From contig JAZSOS010000050.1 of assembly GCA_045537045.1 (NCBI GenBank), positions 1 to 15,757 on the forward strand: DNA of 15,757 bases, given 5' to 3'. Source of the stretch: SIG480 sp045537045 (GTDB taxonomy: Bacteria > Bacillota > Clostridia > Oscillospirales > JAAYXM01). The translations under genes and the position numbers were made by a program. This document shows, piece after piece, positions 6,591 to 13,456 of this stretch. The notes under the pieces are model-generated. The model was not told where the DNA came from, made no database searches, and saw only the letters and a list, made by a program, of their open reading frames with translations. The first letter of the stretch is position 1. Every line of letters starts with the position of its first letter.

Positions 6591-8798
6591 TCAACCGAGA
6601 AGTTCTTTTATGCGCGTTTTGAGCGCGCTGTATCTATTTCTTTGTTTATTATTTTCGGTCATATATTTAACTACACCGAAATCGCCTACGATTATAAGCA
6701 GCTCTCTTGCGCGCGTCATTGCAGTGTACAGCACGCTTCTATGTAGCAGCGCAGGTGAGCTGTCACATGCTACCAGAATTACAGCACGAAATTCACTGCC
6801 CTGTGATTTATGAACCGTCATTGCATACGCAAGCTCAAGCTCAGAAAGATTAGAAAATGGATAATGGACAAGACGTGAATCGAAATTGACAGTCAGCGTT
6901 TCATCGCGGGTATCAATACTTATAACCTCGCCTATATCTCCGTTAAATATTCCGTAACCGACTTCTCCGCCATACATTCCATACCAATTTATGGTGTAGT
7001 TGTTCTTTATCTGCATAACGCGGTCACCAAGGCGGAAAAGACGGTCTCCTATCTTTTTTTCATCCTTACCTTTCCCGGGGGGATTAAGTGTTTCCTGCAA
7101 ACGTCGGTTAAGCTCCACCGTCCCTGTTGCGTTTTTGCGGCTGACCGCCAGAACCTGAATCTGAGAAGCGAGAATATCCATCTTATCGGGCAATCTTGTT
7201 CTGCAAAGCTCAAGCACCGTTCTTACTAACGACTCATCATCCATACGCGACATAAAGAACAAATCATTGTCTTTTTTTCTGAAATCGGGAAGCTCGCCGC
7301 GATTTACAGCGTGCGCGCCTACAATTATATCACTCTCCGCCGCCTGACGGAAAATACGATCAAGGACAACGGTCGGAAACATCTCACAACCAAGCAAATC
7401 CTTAAAAACATTCCCCGGACCTACAGAAGGAAGCTGATCCGCATCACCGACAAGAATAAGCTTACAGCGCGGCGGGAGAGCCTTCAGCGTTGCGGATATA
7501 AGTTCAACATCAACCATAGACATCTCGTCTATAATAAGAACATCAGTCTCAAGCGGGTTCTGTTCATCCCTTGCAAATGACGCCGCGATTCCGTGTTCAT
7601 TATAACAAATTTCAAGAAGGCGATGAATTGTTTTTGCTTCAATCCCGCAATATTCAGTCATTCTTTTGGCGGCGCGTCCGGTTGGTGCCGCAAGCATCAC
7701 ACGAATGTCCATCCTCTCAAATGCAGACAGCATGCCTTTGATAACGGTCGTTTTTCCCGTTCCCGGTCCCCCTGTTAAAAGAAGCACCGAGTTATTCACT
7801 GCCATTTCAATTGCTTTTTTTTGCAGAGGTTCAAACCTGAGATTCCCCTCAATCTCTGCTTTTTCAATTATTTCATCGCAGTTAAATTCGGTCGCGGTAT
7901 TTGCGACCGCCAAAACCGCAAGTTTTTTTGCAACGTAGCTCTCAGCATCGTAAAGCGAAGCCAGATAACACGCGCAAAGTCCGCAAATTTTTTCTTCAAT
8001 CACTTCACCATCGGCAATAAGGCGGTCGAGTGTAATTTCAACTTTGTTCTCTTCCACACTCAGAAGTCTTGCAGTTGCCGCACACAGCTTATCCCTTGGA
8101 ATAAAAGTATGCCCTGATTCAGAATTAAACCGAAGCTCATATATCACAGCAGCAATAAGACGCTCGCGTGCATCACCCTCAAACCCCATATCTATTGCAA
8201 GTTTATCCGCCTTATAAAACGGAACACCTATTTCCGCATCCGAAAGTATGTACGGATTTCTGCGAACAAACTCGGTTGCCTTTTTTCCGTATATATGAAA
8301 TAACGCGACCGCTATTTCCGGCTCAAGTCCGTTTTCTGAAACAAACTCCATAAGAATCATCAACGCGCTCTGTTGTTCAAATCTTGAAGCTATCTGCTCT
8401 GCTTTTTTTGCTGTAATCCCTGCTATCTCACACAATCTGCGCGGATAACGCTCAATTATATAAAGGCTGTCATCACCAAAGGTTTCTACGATTTTTTCTG
8501 CAGTCTTCCGACCTATCCCCTTAATAGCTCCGGACGACAGATACGCAAGAATCATTTCTGCCGTGTTTGGCAGAGTTCTCTGAAACGACGTTATTTTGAA
8601 CTGTTGACCATAGCTTGGATGGTTTGCCCATACTCCGCTTGCCTCTATATACTCTCCAACTCCGGCAAATGGAACACAACCGACAGCAACAGTCTCTCCG
8701 CCGTCTTCGGTGCACAGATTCAGGACAGCATATCCGTTGTCGTCGTTTTTAAATATAACCGAGGATATTATACCGCTTATTACAGATTCTTCGTTCAT
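6591..8798 (-). CDS. recD2: RecD2-type 5'-3' DNA helicase
   Basis: A superfamily 1B helicase of 735 residues, the usual RecD2 (YrrC) length, acting without RecBC in genome maintenance. The N-terminal OB-like region (about 1-75) and helix-hairpin-helix region (about 80-190), which mark RecD2 against RecD, are present. Helicase motifs: Walker A GGPGTGKT (343-350), Walker B LIIDEMS (421-427), motif III GDADQLPSVGPGN (451-463), motif V TVHKSQGSEF (661-670) and motif VI YTAMTRAR (691-698). ATG at 8798 has GAGGAA a few bases upstream; that site overlaps the stop codon of the 53-codon gene before it, which suggests coupled translation. comF follows. Confidence 0.96.
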   Translation of the reverse strand: MNEESVISGIISSVIFKNDDNGYAVLNLCTEDGGETVAVGCVPFAGVGEYIEASGVWANHPSYGQQFKITSFQRTLPNTAEMILAYLSSGAIKGIGRKTAEKIVETFGDDSLYIIERYPRRLCEIAGITAKKAEQIASRFEQQSALMILMEFVSENGLEPEIAVALFHIYGKKATEFVRRNPYILSDAEIGVPFYKADKLAIDMGFEGDARERLIAAVIYELRFNSESGHTFIPRDKLCAATARLLSVEENKVEITLDRLIADGEVIEEKICGLCACYLASLYDAESYVAKKLAVLAVANTATEFNCDEIIEKAEIEGNLRFEPLQKKAIEMAVNNSVLLLTGGPGTGKTTVIKGMLSAFERMDIRVMLAAPTGRAAKRMTEYCGIEAKTIHRLLEICYNEHGIAASFARDEQNPLETDVLIIDEMSMVDVELISATLKALPPRCKLILVGDADQLPSVGPGNVFKDLLGCEMFPTVVLDRIFRQAAESDIIVGAHAVNRGELPDFRKKDNDLFFMSRMDDESLVRTVLELCRTRLPDKMDILASQIQVLAVSRKNATGTVELNRRLQETLNPPGKGKDEKKIGDRLFRLGDRVMQIKNNYTINWYGMYGGEVGYGIFNGDIGEVISIDTRDETLTVNFDSRLVHYPFSNLSELELAYAMTVHKSQGSEFRAVILVACDSSPALLHRSVLYTAMTRARELLIIVGDFGVVKYMTENNKQRNRYSALKTRIKELLG

Positions 8799-8807
8799 TA
8801 CCGTTCC

Positions 8808-8969
8808 TCACGATTTTCTATTTATAATTCGCTGTATAAACAAACAAAAAGGATTTTCTTTCAAGCGCTCCGGATAAAAGACAAGGTCTGTCGACACCGA
8901 CAAAAGAGCAATTACACACGCAGATGCAAAAACCGCAGCTGCTGCATCAACAATAACCCAAATCCACAC
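8808..8969 (-). CDS. Small 53-residue membrane peptide upstream of recD2
   Basis: I read a GTG-started frame of 53 codons. It has AGAGGTGA six bases before the GTG at 8969, and its TGA (8810-8808) lies nine bases before the recD2 ATG, overlapping the recD2 ribosome site. Residues 2-25 (WIWVIVDAAAAVFASACVIA and on) form one hydrophobic, probably membrane-spanning, segment; the tail is short and basic (ERLKENPF..., ending QRIINRKS). It fills the otherwise empty gap between the COG2426 gene (36 bases upstream) and recD2. I do not recognise the family. Ribosome site, exact fit in the operon and a clean membrane segment favour a real gene; the GTG start and short length are the reasons for caution. 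Confidence 0.62.
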   Translation of the reverse strand: MWIWVIVDAAAAVFASACVIALLSVSTDLVFYPERLKENPFCLFIQRIINRKS

Positions 8970-9005
8970 AGAATATCACCTCTGTATATTCTATGCCGGT
9001 AAAAT

Positions 9006-9497
9006 TCATGCGTGAAGCCCCAAAAAGTCTATCGCCCCGAGAAATCCGTACGATACGCCGCCAACGATTATTGCAGCTATTACAACACCTACAAAAATTG
9101 CGGGAAGTGCTGATTTCATCCGCATATCAAGAAGACCCGCAAGCATTGCACCAGTCCACGCACCCGTACCCGGAAGTGGGATTGCAACAAGAACTATAAG
9201 GCCTATTGTCTTATACTTTTCTATCACTGTCTTATTCTTCATAACGCGCCGCTCACTCCACTCGGCAAATCCACGAAAAAGCCTTGTGTTTTTCAGCCAT
9301 TTAAGTACATGACGGATACAAAGAATAATAATTGGAGTTAGAAGCATATTACCTATTATTGACAAAATCACGGTTTCCCACGCAGGAAGTCCAACTGCCG
9401 CTCCGTAAGGAATCGAACCGCGAAGTTCAAGAACAGGGGTCATCGCAATTCCCAGTATTTTCAGCGCAGAACCAAGCTCCATAGAAAGCAATGACAT
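9006..9497 (-). CDS. COG2426 family small membrane protein (putative small multidrug export)
   Basis: A membrane protein of 163 residues of the Sm_multidrug_ex/COG2426 family. Visible family signatures are PVLELRGSIPYGAA (21-34) and IPLPGTGAWTGAM (106-118), two glycine/proline-rich re-entrant-like segments related to the DedA-type fold. There are about four hydrophobic segments. The name in databases rests on weak evidence; the substrate is unknown and lipid or small-molecule transport is equally possible. ATG at 9497 has a GCAGGTG site eight bases upstream. It is first in a leftward operon with the 53-residue peptide, recD2 and comF. Confidence 0.88.
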   Translation of the reverse strand: MSLLSMELGSALKILGIAMTPVLELRGSIPYGAAVGLPAWETVILSIIGNMLLTPIIILCIRHVLKWLKNTRLFRGFAEWSERRVMKNKTVIEKYKTIGLIVLVAIPLPGTGAWTGAMLAGLLDMRMKSALPAIFVGVVIAAIIVGGVSYGFLGAIDFLGLHA

Positions 9498-9529
9498 TAA
9501 AACACACCTGCCAAAATAATAATGTTATA

Positions 9530-9558
9530 ATTATATCAGTTATTTACAAAATAAACAA
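9530..9558 (-). promoter_or_regulatory. Promoter of the COG2426-recD2-comF operon
   Basis: On the minus strand TTGTTT (9558-9553), a 17-base spacer and a perfect TATAAT (9535-9530), some 33 bases before the start codon of the first gene. Confidence 0.7.
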
Positions 9559-9565
9559 GTCCCAT

Positions 9566-9676
9566 AAAGCTGTTTTTTTACTTTTTAAATAATAACTTCC
9601 GAAAATAAATTCCAACCGGAAAGTGACTTTCGAAAGTTATTCTGTTTACGTTTTCATTTTTTAAAAAAACAGCTTT
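9566..9676. repeat. Nested inverted repeats at the end of the DUF6320 gene
   Basis: Outer arms AAAGCTGTTTTTTTA (9566-9580) and 9662-9676 are a perfect 15-bp inverted repeat; the right arm contains the last codons and stop of the DUF6320 gene. Inside, 9592-9604 pairs with 9628-9640 with one mismatch, and a small TTCC/GGAA hairpin sits at its centre. No target duplication flanks the unit. It may act as the operon terminator or mRNA 3' stabiliser, or be a small palindromic repeat element. Confidence 0.55.
9592..9640 (-). terminator. Possible terminator of the marR operon
   Basis: The inner stem (13 bp, one mismatch) lies about 20 bases after the DUF6320 stop codon. On the minus strand only a short TATTT follows, so termination would be weak unless the outer stem helps. 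No better terminator is seen before the next gene. Confidence 0.35.
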
Positions 9677-10353
9677 CTTTTCATTGTTTCGCGAGCTACA
9701 GCATTTATTGCAAGATAAATCAGTAAGCCACCAAACAAGAGCAATGCAACCAATGGATATACGGACCAACCGATAAAGCTTAAATCAAAGGTTACACATA
9801 ATAAAAACTCAACCAACATTGAGAATAAACCAAACGCTATAAATACACCTCCAAAAACGTACAATTTTCCTCTTCGCAAACAGTGAAGCAAAGTGACAAG
9901 AGCTGTAACAATAAGACAAAGTACCGCGCTTATCGGAAAAGCAAAGCTTAAAAACCAATCTCCGCCAGTAATGCAATCGATGTACAACAAATACACCGTC
10001 GCCACAACAAACGTACACGGCACAAATACTATCGGATTCGGTTTTCTAAACCAAAGAGGCAACGCAAGCGCTGTATAGGTAAACAACAACGCCCCGGCAA
10101 CAAATCCGAACCAATTAAGCACTCCATCAGATAACATATCAGCAAAGAAACAAATAACAAGCGGTATTAAAAAAATTATAATACCGGCACCGCACAAAAC
10201 CTTTGAATTGGAAACATTATTTGGCAACTTGCCCTCCGGATACAGCGGACGATCATTTACACGGTCAAAATCAGGATGATAAACAGCTACACCACACAGC
10301 GGACACTTCTTTTCGGTATCGGCAAGTTCCACACCGCATTTTACACAATACAT
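9661..10353 (-). CDS. DUF6320 zinc-ribbon membrane protein
   Basis: A protein of 230 residues. It opens with a zinc ribbon (C3-x2-C6 and C17-x2-C20: YCVKCGVELADTEKKCPLCG), then a polar linker (21-50), then about six membrane helices (roughly 52-72, 80-101, 107-125, 134-157, 165-187, 196-217) and a short basic tail. From memory this is the DUF6320 layout, often seen in Clostridia next to the same acyltransferase type as here. Its role is unknown. Start choice: a GTG at 10362 is part of the ribosome site AGAGGTGA; the ATG at 10353 fits better and lies just after the stop of the preceding gene. It is last in the marR operon. Confidence 0.8.
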   Translation of the reverse strand: MYCVKCGVELADTEKKCPLCGVAVYHPDFDRVNDRPLYPEGKLPNNVSNSKVLCGAGIIIFLIPLVICFFADMLSDGVLNWFGFVAGALLFTYTALALPLWFRKPNPIVFVPCTFVVATVYLLYIDCITGGDWFLSFAFPISAVLCLIVTALVTLLHCLRRGKLYVFGGVFIAFGLFSMLVEFLLCVTFDLSFIGWSVYPLVALLLFGGLLIYLAINAVARETMKRKLFF

Positions 10354-10358
10354 TTTCT

Positions 10359-11654
10359 TCACCTCTCATTACGGTTACTTTCTACAATAACAGGAAGTCC
10401 TAACTGCCGTAAAACGGCAAAAAAGTGTCGCTCAAGCTCAGCATCTTTAATATTGCGAATAAAGTTAATATATACAGTATCACCAAAGGAGAGCATACCA
10501 CAATTATACGGTGCCGCCGCCTGGACGCCGAGAATAAAATCAAAACGTTTTATATACCCCGCCATCACTTGAGGAACTTTTACCTGACCGAGATTTGACA
10601 GCGTAAGGCATGATTTTTTCTCCCCCACACTGTCAAACACAACCTTCATAAAAGCGTTTTTTACAGGCAATGGAACAAGTCGTAAAAAAAGGTTTTTTTC
10701 ATCGTTTACATTAGTTGCAATAACGCTGCTCATATGCTTTGCCGTAAATTCTGCACCCATTTTATGCCGCACTATCTCGCATGTTTCATAAAGAGAATAC
10801 TCCCCAAGTCTGGGGTCAATTTCCGGAACAGTGTACATTGCAAAGTTGCGCAATGTGTTGCTCGAAAATAATTGGCGCAAATTCACCGGAATAAGAAGCT
10901 TTATTCTTTTCCTGTGGCTTATATTAGGAATCTTCTCTTTCTGGAGATTCGCAAGAGCCTGCATCATAACTGCACTCATAAATACTGTTAACGTTGAGTT
11001 GTATTTATGTGCAAAATGCAATGCATCTTTTACCGGTATACGAAAGCACGTGAGATTAAGAACGCTATTGTTTTCCTCTTCTCCGTACATATGCCACGCG
11101 TTTGTGTCTTTACGGCTCGCCGGAACTGCTCCGGCATTTTTAAGAAATGCATCCTCCAACTCTTCTTCAGAAGGCGGCGCTTTACGATCCACAATTCCGT
11201 TTTCAAAAGGAATTTCGATGGCGTATTTTTGTTCAAGATATTCTGCAACAAGATTTTTAAGAAAAACCAAAGCACCGGTTCCGTCTGTCAATGAATGAAA
11301 GAACTCCACGGCGATACGGTTATTATAAGCAATCACACGAAAAGCACACTTGCGCATTTCTTCCTTACTCATATAAACAAGAGGATAGCTGTATTCTTCT
11401 GCAATTTCAGGTGTCACCGCAATCTCTTGCAGATAATACCAGAACGCACCTTTACGTAAGCGGGCTGCAATAGATGGAAATCGCTTAACGACAATTCCCA
11501 ATGCAGATTGCAACACATCCGTATCTATATCATCAAAAAGAGTTACGGACTGTCTGAAAACATTGCTCCAGTTTTTTCTTCGCGCAGCCGGGTAGATTTT
11601 TGCCGCATTATCAAGTCTAAGCCACAGAAGGGGTTTTAAAGCCTTTTTATTCAT
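10359..11654 (-). CDS. HxxxD-type acyltransferase (alcohol acetyltransferase/condensation-domain-like)
   Basis: A soluble protein of 431 residues of the acyl-CoA-dependent transferase superfamily (alcohol acetyltransferase, condensation domain, chloramphenicol acetyltransferase fold). The catalytic motif is intact: H120-SLT-D124-G (FFHSLTDGTGALVFL). The N-terminus (WLRLDNAAKIYPAARRKNWS) and a late SLSNLGQV-like stretch, here LTLSNLGQVKVP, are typical of this group. Such enzymes transfer an acyl group from CoA or a carrier to an alcohol or amine; the substrate here cannot be deduced. There is no carrier domain, so it is not a peptide synthetase module. ATG at 11654 has an AAGGGAGAG site; degV lies 20 bases upstream and the DUF6320 gene follows almost directly, so the proteins are probably coproduced. 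Confidence 0.85.
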   Translation of the reverse strand: MNKKALKPLLWLRLDNAAKIYPAARRKNWSNVFRQSVTLFDDIDTDVLQSALGIVVKRFPSIAARLRKGAFWYYLQEIAVTPEIAEEYSYPLVYMSKEEMRKCAFRVIAYNNRIAVEFFHSLTDGTGALVFLKNLVAEYLEQKYAIEIPFENGIVDRKAPPSEEELEDAFLKNAGAVPASRKDTNAWHMYGEEENNSVLNLTCFRIPVKDALHFAHKYNSTLTVFMSAVMMQALANLQKEKIPNISHRKRIKLLIPVNLRQLFSSNTLRNFAMYTVPEIDPRLGEYSLYETCEIVRHKMGAEFTAKHMSSVIATNVNDEKNLFLRLVPLPVKNAFMKVVFDSVGEKKSCLTLSNLGQVKVPQVMAGYIKRFDFILGVQAAAPYNCGMLSFGDTVYINFIRNIKDAELERHFFAVLRQLGLPVIVESNRNER

Positions 11655-11674
11655 AGAACGCTCTCCCTTCCGAC

Positions 11675-12523
11675 TTAATTCTTAAAGAAAGCAACAACCA
11701 CAGCCCCCGGCCCAACATGTGTTCCGATAACACTCCCCACCGTTGTGTAACAAACCTCACTTAGATTACCTTGCCAGAGATTTCTGCTGTCTTCTATGTA
11801 TTTTTGCAACAATGCGTCAGATATACCGCTGTAGCCGAGCAACACAGGTTTGTTAAAATTAATACCTCCGGCTTTATCAATCTCCTGAACAAGCAGATTG
11901 TTTCCAAGCTTAGAACCTCGCGCCTTTCCCACCAAAGAGATTTCACCGTCAACAACAGAGAGGACAGGCTTTATGTTGAGAACAGTTCCTGCCAAAGCAA
12001 CCGTTTTTGAAACACGTCCGCCCTTCTTCAGATACTCAAGAGTGTCAACCAAAGCGACAATAACGATTTTCTTTTTTTCTTTCTCTAATCTCTCTGCAAT
12101 CGTTTTTGCATCTGCCCCCTTCTCCAAAAGCTTCAGTGCAAGCTCTGTGAGTATTCCGCTTCCCATTGCAGCTGTTGCGCTGTCAACAACATAAATATTT
12201 TCAAACCCCTCAACAGCTATCATCGCGCTCTGCCATGTGCCGGACAGCTTTGAAGAAATCGTTATTACAACCGCACTCTCTCCAGCTTCTCTTACCTTTT
12301 TAAATTCTCTTGCAAAAGCGTCGGGCGAGGCCTGACTTGTTGTGGGCAAAACATCACTTTCAATTAGCTTTTCGTAAAATCTTTTGTGGTCAATAGTCAC
12401 ACCGTCGATATATTCCTCTTCACCAAACCGGACGGTAAGAGGAACTACATTTACCCTTTTTTTCTCTTCCGGCAACAAATCCACCGTAGAGTCAACAATA
12501 ATTCTTGTTTTCATTTTCTTCAT
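11675..12523 (-). CDS. DegV family fatty-acid-binding protein
   Basis: A cytoplasmic protein of 282 residues, the normal DegV size. Family signatures are IIVDSTVDL (8-16), LPTTSQASPDAF (59-70) with the Thr/Ser that hold the fatty-acid carboxylate, ISSKLSGTWQSA (89-100) and a late KGGRVS stretch. DegV proteins bind one fatty acid in a deep pocket; FakB members present it to the kinase FakA for phospholipid synthesis. No fakA is nearby, so whether this copy is a FakB is open. The ATG at 12523 has AAGGAGG seven bases upstream, overlapping the end of marR (12-base gap), so the two are tightly coupled. Confidence 0.94.
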   Translation of the reverse strand: MKKMKTRIIVDSTVDLLPEEKKRVNVVPLTVRFGEEEYIDGVTIDHKRFYEKLIESDVLPTTSQASPDAFAREFKKVREAGESAVVITISSKLSGTWQSAMIAVEGFENIYVVDSATAAMGSGILTELALKLLEKGADAKTIAERLEKEKKKIVIVALVDTLEYLKKGGRVSKTVALAGTVLNIKPVLSVVDGEISLVGKARGSKLGNNLLVQEIDKAGGINFNKPVLLGYSGISDALLQKYIEDSRNLWQGNLSEVCYTTVGSVIGTHVGPGAVVVAFFKN

Positions 12524-12535
12524 TGCTGCCCCTCC

Positions 12536-12982
12536 TTATCTCTCTTCATTTCCTGAAAAGGACTCCAACTGCTCACTGATAAAGGAAAGGCTTCGGTAAA
12601 ACTGCACCAGTTCCTCTTCACCGAGTCCCGTGCTGACACCGTCAAGAACGTCTCTGATTTTATCGGCAATCTTCTTTCCTACGATGCGACCTTTTTCAGT
12701 CAGAACAAGCGGACTCTTATACCGTTTAACACTCTTCGATTCACACGTCAGATATCCGTTCGTTTCAAGATAGTCTACCGCACGAGAAATGGTTGCCTTA
12801 TCCTCCTCGCAACGTCCACACAGGTCAGTTGCTGTCATATTATCCGAAGTATACAGGTAATACAAACACGAAACATGCGCGCTTTTCAAGTTATACTCCG
12901 CCATTTCCCTGTTTTTAATTTTACGGATATTCCTGCTGATTCTGTTGATAAGAACAGTAAACGTTTCAAATCTTTCTTCCAT
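12536..12982 (-). CDS. MarR family transcriptional regulator
   Basis: A winged-helix dimeric regulator of 148 residues. The DNA-binding part is TATDLCGRCEEDKATISRAV (50-69) followed by the wing (YLTCESKSVKRYKSPLVLTE). A C55-x2-C58 pair sits just before the recognition helix, with further cysteines at 39 and 80, which could sense oxidants or metal, although related Clostridia proteins often share this pair. The ATG at 12982 has GGAGGT six bases upstream; a longer frame from 13021 would start inside the operator. It is first in an operon with degV, the acyltransferase and DUF6320, and its promoter is covered by two palindromes, so autorepression is very likely. Confidence 0.93.
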   Translation of the reverse strand: MEERFETFTVLINRISRNIRKIKNREMAEYNLKSAHVSCLYYLYTSDNMTATDLCGRCEEDKATISRAVDYLETNGYLTCESKSVKRYKSPLVLTEKGRIVGKKIADKIRDVLDGVSTGLGEEELVQFYRSLSFISEQLESFSGNEER

Positions 12983-12996
12983 AGTGATACCTCCGC

Positions 12997-13028
12997 TACA
13001 TACTTGTTGATTTTTCAACAAGTATGTA
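12997..13028. promoter_or_regulatory. Operator palindrome 1 of the marR operon
   Basis: Arms of 14 bp (12997-13010 and 13015-13028) are perfect reverse complements around a four-base T spacer. It contains the core ACTTGTTGA-N4-TCAACAAGT shared with palindrome 2. It spans the region from the -10 box to just upstream of the marR ribosome site, so a bound protein would cover the transcription start. Confidence 0.85.
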
Positions 13029-13056
13029 TTATAGCATAAACTTGTTGAAAAATCAA
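13028..13056 (-). promoter_or_regulatory. Promoter of the marR-degV-acyltransferase-DUF6320 operon
   Basis: On the minus strand TTGATT (13056-13051), a 17-base spacer and a perfect TATAAT (13033-13028). The -35 box and spacer lie inside palindrome 2 and the -10 box touches palindrome 1. Confidence 0.82.
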
Positions 13057-13069
13057 CAAGTTTATGCTA
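13032..13069. promoter_or_regulatory. Operator palindrome 2 of the marR operon
   Basis: Arms of 17 bp (13032-13048 and 13053-13069, TAGCATAAACTTGTTGA and its reverse complement) flank a four-base A spacer with no mismatch. The centre lies 38 bp from that of palindrome 1 and the two are separated by three bases. It buries the -35 box. Confidence 0.88.
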
Positions 13070-13106
13070 CTCTTTTATCCGTTTTGTTTATTTATCTACG
13101 GTTTTA

Positions 13107-13304
13107 TTATCCGCAGCAGCTGTGGTTGTGGCGATGCCCGCAACCATTTCTTTCGAAACAACGGTTGCAGCAACCGCATTCTCTTTCGTATCCGGCGCAC
13201 GACTCTCTCCCACCGGCATCAACATGCTTCATTTCAACGTGTTGACAAAAAGAACTTCTGCAGTTTCTGTTGCAACAGTTAAAGAGATTCGACAAACAAA
13301 ACAT
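13107..13304 (-). CDS. Small Cys/His-rich protein, probable metal binder
   Basis: A 65-residue protein with 13 cysteines and 5 histidines. Cysteines come in clusters: C10, C11, C15, C20 near the start, C43, C45, C46, C49, C55 in the second half, then a terminal GCGHRHNHSCCG (54-65). This suggests a metal-binding or heavily cross-linked small protein, such as a metallothionein-like or spore-coat-like protein; I do not recognise a family. The ATG at 13304 has AGGGGG six bases upstream, much better than any other start in this frame or on the opposite strand. It reads toward marR with no terminator between, and is divergent from the permease gene. A possible sporulation-type promoter lies near 13366-13393. 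Confidence 0.6.
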   Translation of the reverse strand: MFCLSNLFNCCNRNCRSSFCQHVEMKHVDAGGRESCAGYERECGCCNRCFERNGCGHRHNHSCCG

Positions 13305-13365
13305 AAATATCCCCCTATCAAACCGCAATATACGGTTATGTCTCAGACAATTATCTTGTCCACCC

Positions 13366-13393
13366 CATACTATGCCGTTTATTTTCAATCTGT
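13366..13393 (-). promoter_or_regulatory. Tentative promoter of the Cys/His-rich gene
   Basis: On the minus strand AC (13393-13392), a 17-base spacer and CATAGTATG (13374-13366) approach the sigma-K pattern of Bacillus (AC, 16-17 bases, CATAnnnTA) with one mismatch. No convincing sigma-A promoter was found for this gene. The match is short and could be chance. Confidence 0.22.
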
Positions 13394-13407
13394 TAATATT
13401 TTAGGGT

Positions 13408-13436
13408 TTGCTATATGTGTAAAAAAGTGGTACAAT
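13408..13436 (+). promoter_or_regulatory. Promoter of the PerM-like permease gene
   Basis: TTGCTA (13408-13413), a 17-base spacer and TACAAT (13431-13436) preceded by TGG (extended -10). The start codon is 20 bases downstream, so the leader is very short and includes a GGAGG ribosome site. Confidence 0.75.
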
Positions 13437-13456
13437 AGAACTCGGAGGCGATTTAT

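Noticed and set aside
8604..9002. A 132-codon plus-strand frame over the recD2 start and the gap
   Set aside because: It is antisense to recD2 and to the 53-codon gene, which has the better ribosome site and operon fit.
13032..13069. Palindrome 2 as a terminator for the Cys/His-rich gene
   Set aside because: The RNA could form a 17-bp hairpin, but no T-run follows on the minus strand and the same core recurs in palindrome 1, which marks an operator.
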